A stretch of DNA of 35,245 bases from Candidatus Hatepunaea meridiana (lineage in GTDB: Bacteria > Electryoneota > AABM5-125-24 > Hatepunaeales > Hatepunaeaceae): assembly GCA_030765125.1 (NCBI GenBank), contig JAVCDD010000354.1, positions 1 through 35,245 of the forward strand, given 5' to 3'. The notes under the pieces are model-generated. The model was not told where the DNA came from. It saw nothing but the letters and a program-made list of their open reading frames with translations, and did not search any database. Position numbers and translations under genes: made by a program. Shown in pieces: positions 32,701 to 35,245 of the stretch; the first letter of the stretch is position 1, and every line of letters starts with the position of its first letter.

Positions 32701-34283
32701 TCCGTGACAGCGCGGCTTTCACAAATTTCTTTCCTGATGTATCGAATATCGTTGGTAACCTGAGTTTCAGTCTCAACAACACCGGCGATCAAATTCGGTT
32801 ATACAATCCAATGGGCGTCCTGATTGATTCGGTTTTGTATGATGATATAGCCCCCTGGCCTATCGAGCCAGATGGAACGGGAGCTACGCTTGAACTCATT
32901 GATCCCGCCTCACCTAATGATGATCCTCAAAACTGGCGAGCCTCGCTGGCGCCGAACGGTTCACCCGGTTTCAACAATATCTATAATTCTCCTTTATCGT
33001 TTTCATTAGCTTCGCCTGCGAATGGCAGCATTGTGGAAAGCGACTCCGTTATTGTGCAATGGACTGCTTCGATGGATCCTGATCCGGGTGATACAATCGT
33101 TTATCAGGTGGAATGGTCATTGAATGCAGGTTTCACTCCATCAATGCAAGCGACAACACCAGACACCTTCTGGCTTATTAGAGATGATCCTTCAGTAATA
33201 GTGACGTCTATGTCAAGATCACTAAGATCAATATCCGGTATTAATGCAAAACAGAGTGACTCTTATGTTTTTGCATCTGATTTTCGTCATTCCCGTGAAG
33301 ACGGGAATCCAGCATGGTTCAACCCAAATAAATTCCCTCATTCACGAGTTATACCGTTAACTGCACATAAGAATACAACAGACGCATTACCGGATAGTCA
33401 GACGGTATACTGGAGGGTGAAGGCGATTGACATGCTCGGACTCGAGACCATAGCTGAACCGGGACCAACAGGTTGGTCGTTTGAAATTCGATTGCCATAC
33501 CACCAACAAAATCGTCCTCCCGGATCCTTCACACTGTTATCACCGGAGCACGGCAGCGCTATGGATAATGATACTGTTATGGTGCAGTGGTCTGTATCCA
33601 TTGATCCCGATGCGGACGAAGTTCATTATCAAGTTGAATGGTCGTTAAGTTCAAGTTTTTCACCATCATTACTGACAGCAACAATGGATACATTCTATAC
33701 TATTTCTGACGATCCATCCATTGGACATAGTTCAATCTACTGTCATTCTCAATCAGTTTCTCGTCATTCCCGTGAAGACGGGAATCCAGCATGGTTCAAT
33801 CCAAATAAATTCCCTCATTCACGAGTTACGTCGTCAACTGCTCACAAAAATTCAACAGACGCATTACCGGACAGTCAGGTGGTTTTCTGGCGGGTTAAAG
33901 CAATTGACAGCGGGGGACTGGAAACCATAGCTTACCCTGGACCGATAGGATTTTTATTTCGTATCCAACTACCTTATGAGGAGCTTCCGCAAATACCGGA
34001 TGAATTCAATATCGGTTTTGCTTATCCCAATCCATTCAACAGCCGTTTTGTCATTCCGGTTGAGATGGATCAACCCGGTGTTATAAACGTCAAGATGTGG
34101 GATATGCTCGGTCATATCGTGTTGAATTCGAGCCATAGTCTATCAGCCGGATATCACGATTTCGTCCTGTTTGATGAGAACGGGAATATTAAATTACCGG
34201 CAGGCGTCTATATCCTCAATGTTAGAAATGGCAATTATTTACATCAGCAGAGGGTTGTTTCGTTGGGGTTTATCAGGAATTGA
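29739..34283 (+). CDS. Secreted lamin-tail/CotH-kinase protein with T9SS tail (1,514 aa)
   Basis: GGAGGG six bases before the ATG and a signal peptide (residues 1-23, ending LQAQ) define the start. Domains in order: lamin-tail (24-115, VVINEIMSLN), a galactose-binding-like sandwich (about 130-270, FVAYLNGAEIARANIG), a chitobiase C-terminal-type repeat (about 345-425, IYYTLDGSNPTE), and CotH kinase-like (about 430-780: VKIHGGWTRFFDQKS and WRWILFDTDFGFG). Then come a second lamin-tail (about 925-1065, IVINEINYNSSPDF), two fibronectin-like domains (about 1085-1260 and 1260-1415) and a T9SS tail (AYPNPFNSRFVIPV). The lamin-tail plus CotH pairing recurs in large secreted bacterial proteins. Both fibronectin-like domains contain an in-frame repeat insert (SRHSREDGNPAWFN) between DDPS and LPDSQ. 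It probably forms an exported pair with the preceding CotH gene, 92 bp upstream. Confidence 0.9.
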   Translation: MRGSTFLLIILIVSILIFPLQAQNVVINEIMSLNVETAPDEDGDYPDWIELYNAENNIVNLKGFGLSDDPDEPLKWVLPETIINPHRHLLVFASGKDRKLWANRIETIITHGDTWRYRIGNRPPPYPWREAEYDDSDWLSGPSGFGFGDYDDSTETERTLSIYVRKTFNIDDLANVTGALLHVDYDDGFVAYLNGAEIARANIGTPGTQPAYNTPADLDHEALMYQGLPPELFEIDNALELLNTGQNVLAIQVHNSDTASSDLSLIPFLTLGLNASPPNPRGVPEVLESALPAFHTNFRIRSGGEPLTLSDSTGQVIDSLESITIPGDISYGRRSDGEVSWMFFLEPTPRSSNSGQGWVDISGKPEFSPVGGIYPDAVSINIIPPADNASIYYTLDGSNPTEQSEIYAAPITIDTSTVVKAVAFIPDHLPSEIVTQSYIVGYSSDFPIISLSTDPVNLWDEDTGIYVLGREYEPDPPHRGANYWQDWERPIHIEFFEPDGSLGFSANAGVKIHGGWTRFFDQKSLALFARQQYGDNDFDYQIFPDLSIDKFEAVILRNGGSDWDHTGFRDAFMVSLMEGADLDVQAYRPSVIFLNGVYWGIQNIREKKNEHYIASHHNVDADSIDRMNVWGGIMNGDNSHFNAMMDFVTNRDMSDSANYEYVTTLLDVDNFINWNLAHIYFDNTDWPGNNNEFWRPRSPGGKWRWILFDTDFGFGLHDDEAYRHNTLEFATNDEGDAWPNPAYATLLLRKLLENSRFSNDFINRFADFMNFYFQPSHIRDRIDQFKAMLEIEIEAHLERWDRDMEGWNEKVDELYYFAEQRPGPMRGFIREFFNLSGTANVTLNVIPPQAGTIKINTKTPLSFPWNGVYFKDVPIEITAIPSGNNRYRFSRWSGSLNTSEQSVSVTLNGNERFIAIFEEINYQDSGIVINEINYNSSPDFDTEDWIELHSISGNHDLDGYFLRDDDSTNQFIFPPGTLLREGEYLIVIRDSAAFTNFFPDVSNIVGNLSFSLNNTGDQIRLYNPMGVLIDSVLYDDIAPWPIEPDGTGATLELIDPASPNDDPQNWRASLAPNGSPGFNNIYNSPLSFSLASPANGSIVESDSVIVQWTASMDPDPGDTIVYQVEWSLNAGFTPSMQATTPDTFWLIRDDPSVIVTSMSRSLRSISGINAKQSDSYVFASDFRHSREDGNPAWFNPNKFPHSRVIPLTAHKNTTDALPDSQTVYWRVKAIDMLGLETIAEPGPTGWSFEIRLPYHQQNRPPGSFTLLSPEHGSAMDNDTVMVQWSVSIDPDADEVHYQVEWSLSSSFSPSLLTATMDTFYTISDDPSIGHSSIYCHSQSVSRHSREDGNPAWFNPNKFPHSRVTSSTAHKNSTDALPDSQVVFWRVKAIDSGGLETIAYPGPIGFLFRIQLPYEELPQIPDEFNIGFAYPNPFNSRFVIPVEMDQPGVINVKMWDMLGHIVLNSSHSLSAGYHDFVLFDENGNIKLPAGVYILNVRNGNYLHQQRVVSLGFIRN
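33285..33351 (+). repeat. In-frame palindromic repeat insert, copy 1
   Basis: The 67-bp segment begins CGTCATTCCCGTGAAGACGG and encodes RHSREDGNPAWFNPNKFPHS. ATTCCCGT/ACGGGAAT forms a hairpin. It lies in the loop of the first fibronectin-like domain. The core matches the hemB-hemL palindrome. Confidence 0.85.
33762..33828 (+). repeat. In-frame palindromic repeat insert, copy 2
   Basis: It is identical to the copy at 33285 at 66 of 67 positions and is 477 bp (159 codons) downstream, at the equivalent place in the second fibronectin-like domain. Flanking domain DNA is much more diverged. Confidence 0.85.
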
Positions 34284-34295
34284 TTGTATCGTAGG

Positions 34296-34385
34296 AAAAA
34301 TAAGGGGACAGTATACCTATTTTATTAACACTCTTGGAAAGATTGATGGACTTTAGAAAAATAGGTATACTGTCCCCTTATTTTT
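34296..34385. repeat. GACAGTATACCT inverted-repeat element, copy 2
   Basis: A perfect 28-bp inverted repeat (34296-34323 against 34358-34385), with AAGGGGACAGTATACCTATT in the left arm and a 34-nt loop, lies between two converging genes. A and T runs at its ends mean it could also terminate transcription in both directions. It is the same family as 22713-22781. Confidence 0.88.
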
Positions 34386-34443
34386 CGGAACCGGGCTATA
34401 ATACTTAGTTTTATCAAATAATTCAGACTTTGGACAAAGAACG

Positions 34444-35245
34444 CTATGAATTGTCTTTTATAAAATCATACCATCTTAGAATTTTATCCTTAGCGCTCTC
34501 TGTTTCAAAAACGGATGTACTTTGTTCATCTATCTTAGAAAATGTTGAAAGAATGTATTCGGTCGTTTCACGATCAATGTTATAGAAGTGAAAATATGCG
34601 GCGTCCAATTGAGCCATCAGATCCTTACGCTCAACAATATCCCATTTATGAACCTTGGGTTTAAATCCGGTTTCTTCTGCCAAGTGAATCATGTCATTGC
34701 TCGTACATGACAGTTTCAGAACACGCTCAGAAATCCAATTCCCCAAGATCACTCTCTTATCCCAAGGACACTCTTGCCTATAAAAATCAGGAGATAGAAT
34801 CGGTAGTTGCTCGATAATGTAGTAACTTAAATGGACACCTCCAACCTTTTGCTTGGCAACGAAATCCAGAATGTGACTATTTAGATTTGCCAATAAGCAA
34901 CACTCTAATTCTTTAGAAATATCCTCACCTTTTAGGATCAACGGAGCTGTATTAACAACTGCTATATGAGGAATAAAGGAAGCAATCATTGTTCTAATAT
35001 TGGTTGGACTTGTGATTTCCTTATATGCAATATATGAACTTTGCGTGTCATTCTTCATAACACGGTCAACCGTCGCTTTGGAAACGAACCATCTGGGATT
35101 TATACTAAATTCCGGATCCTGATATTGAACTTCCCATGTTTTTTGAGGTTGTCCCTGTCGCATCCAATTCTCATCCTTTATAACTATACTCGCCGCCCTA
35201 TGATCATAAGCTTGAATTGATTTTGCTTCATATAACGGGAGGAAA
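34444..35245 (-). CDS. C-terminal part of an Eco57I/BREX-like DNA methylase (5' end outside window)
   Basis: The frame is open from the TAG stop at 34444-34446 to the window edge, so the 239-codon stretch beginning at an internal Met (35163) is not the true start. The extended sequence reads LPLYEAKSIQAYDHR upstream of that Met. This and the downstream signatures AYKEITSPTNIRTMIASFIP, LLANLNSHILDFVAKQKVGG, HLSYYIIEQLPIL and AQLDAAYFHFYNIDRETTEYIL are typical of the C-terminal (target-recognition) half of Eco57I-type N6-adenine methylases. These occur in type IIG restriction enzymes and in the methylases of BREX- or DISARM-like defence systems. The catalytic NPPY motif would be off the window. 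The gene converges with the second CotH gene. Which system it belongs to cannot be decided here. Confidence 0.85.
   Translation of the reverse strand, partial: FLPLYEAKSIQAYDHRAASIVIKDENWMRQGQPQKTWEVQYQDPEFSINPRWFVSKATVDRVMKNDTQSSYIAYKEITSPTNIRTMIASFIPHIAVVNTAPLILKGEDISKELECCLLANLNSHILDFVAKQKVGGVHLSYYIIEQLPILSPDFYRQECPWDKRVILGNWISERVLKLSCTSNDMIHLAEETGFKPKVHKWDIVERKDLMAQLDAAYFHFYNIDRETTEYILSTFSKIDEQSTSVFETESAKDKILRWYDFIKDNS

Overview
The window looks like a chromosomal segment of an uncultured bacterium from the FCB (Fibrobacteres-Chlorobi-Bacteroidetes) side of the tree. Three long secreted proteins each have an N-terminal signal peptide and end in a C-terminal 'YPNPFN' sorting domain of the type IX secretion system (T9SS) kind. 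They are built of Ig-like, cadherin-like, lamin-tail and FG-GAP modules, a style common in FCB candidate phyla. I cannot name the lineage more closely.

Layout. (1) Positions 1-208 hold an inverted repeat and a strong hairpin terminator. (2) 209-22090, minus strand, is one uninterrupted 7,293-codon gene for a giant acidic surface or secreted protein: signal peptide, five copies of a 'DEIG' module, abnormal-spindle/Hydin-like (ASH) domains, a seven-repeat FG-GAP block, about 31 consecutive Ig-like repeats of about 97 residues, further Ig- and cadherin-like domains, and a T9SS tail. (3) 22091-22859 is a gene-poor stretch full of palindromes. (4) 22860-23261, minus, is a small unknown gene. (5) 23491-24070 is a compact unit: near-consensus promoter, DUF4398-like lipoprotein, terminator. 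(6) 24138-26616 carries hemB and hemL, two enzymes of the C5 route to tetrapyrroles, separated by a nested palindromic element. (7) 26722-34283 carries two large secreted CotH-kinase-family proteins, both with T9SS tails. (8) 34444 to the window end, minus, is the C-terminal part of an Eco57I/BREX-like DNA methylase, so a restriction or phage-defence locus probably lies just outside.

The most unusual property is the interplay of short palindromic or simple-sequence repeats with coding sequence. Nearly every intergenic gap holds a different palindrome family, and several families also sit in frame inside the secreted-protein genes. In the giant gene, three cadherin-like domains carry basic, His/Arg-rich inserts at equivalent positions. 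Two of these inserts contain tandem arrays of an 8-bp unit, whose copy-number change would shift the reading frame. In the second CotH gene, two paralogous fibronectin-like domains carry nearly identical 67-bp inserts, beginning with the same kind of palindrome that fills the hemB-hemL gap. This resembles the idea of Rickettsia palindromic elements inside genes, here confined to loops of exported beta-sandwich proteins.

Functionally, the giant protein and the two CotH proteins are probably cell-surface or secreted T9SS cargo (adhesion, matrix or protein modification), while hemB and hemL are housekeeping genes. I see no rRNA, tRNA, CRISPR array, transposase or prophage gene.
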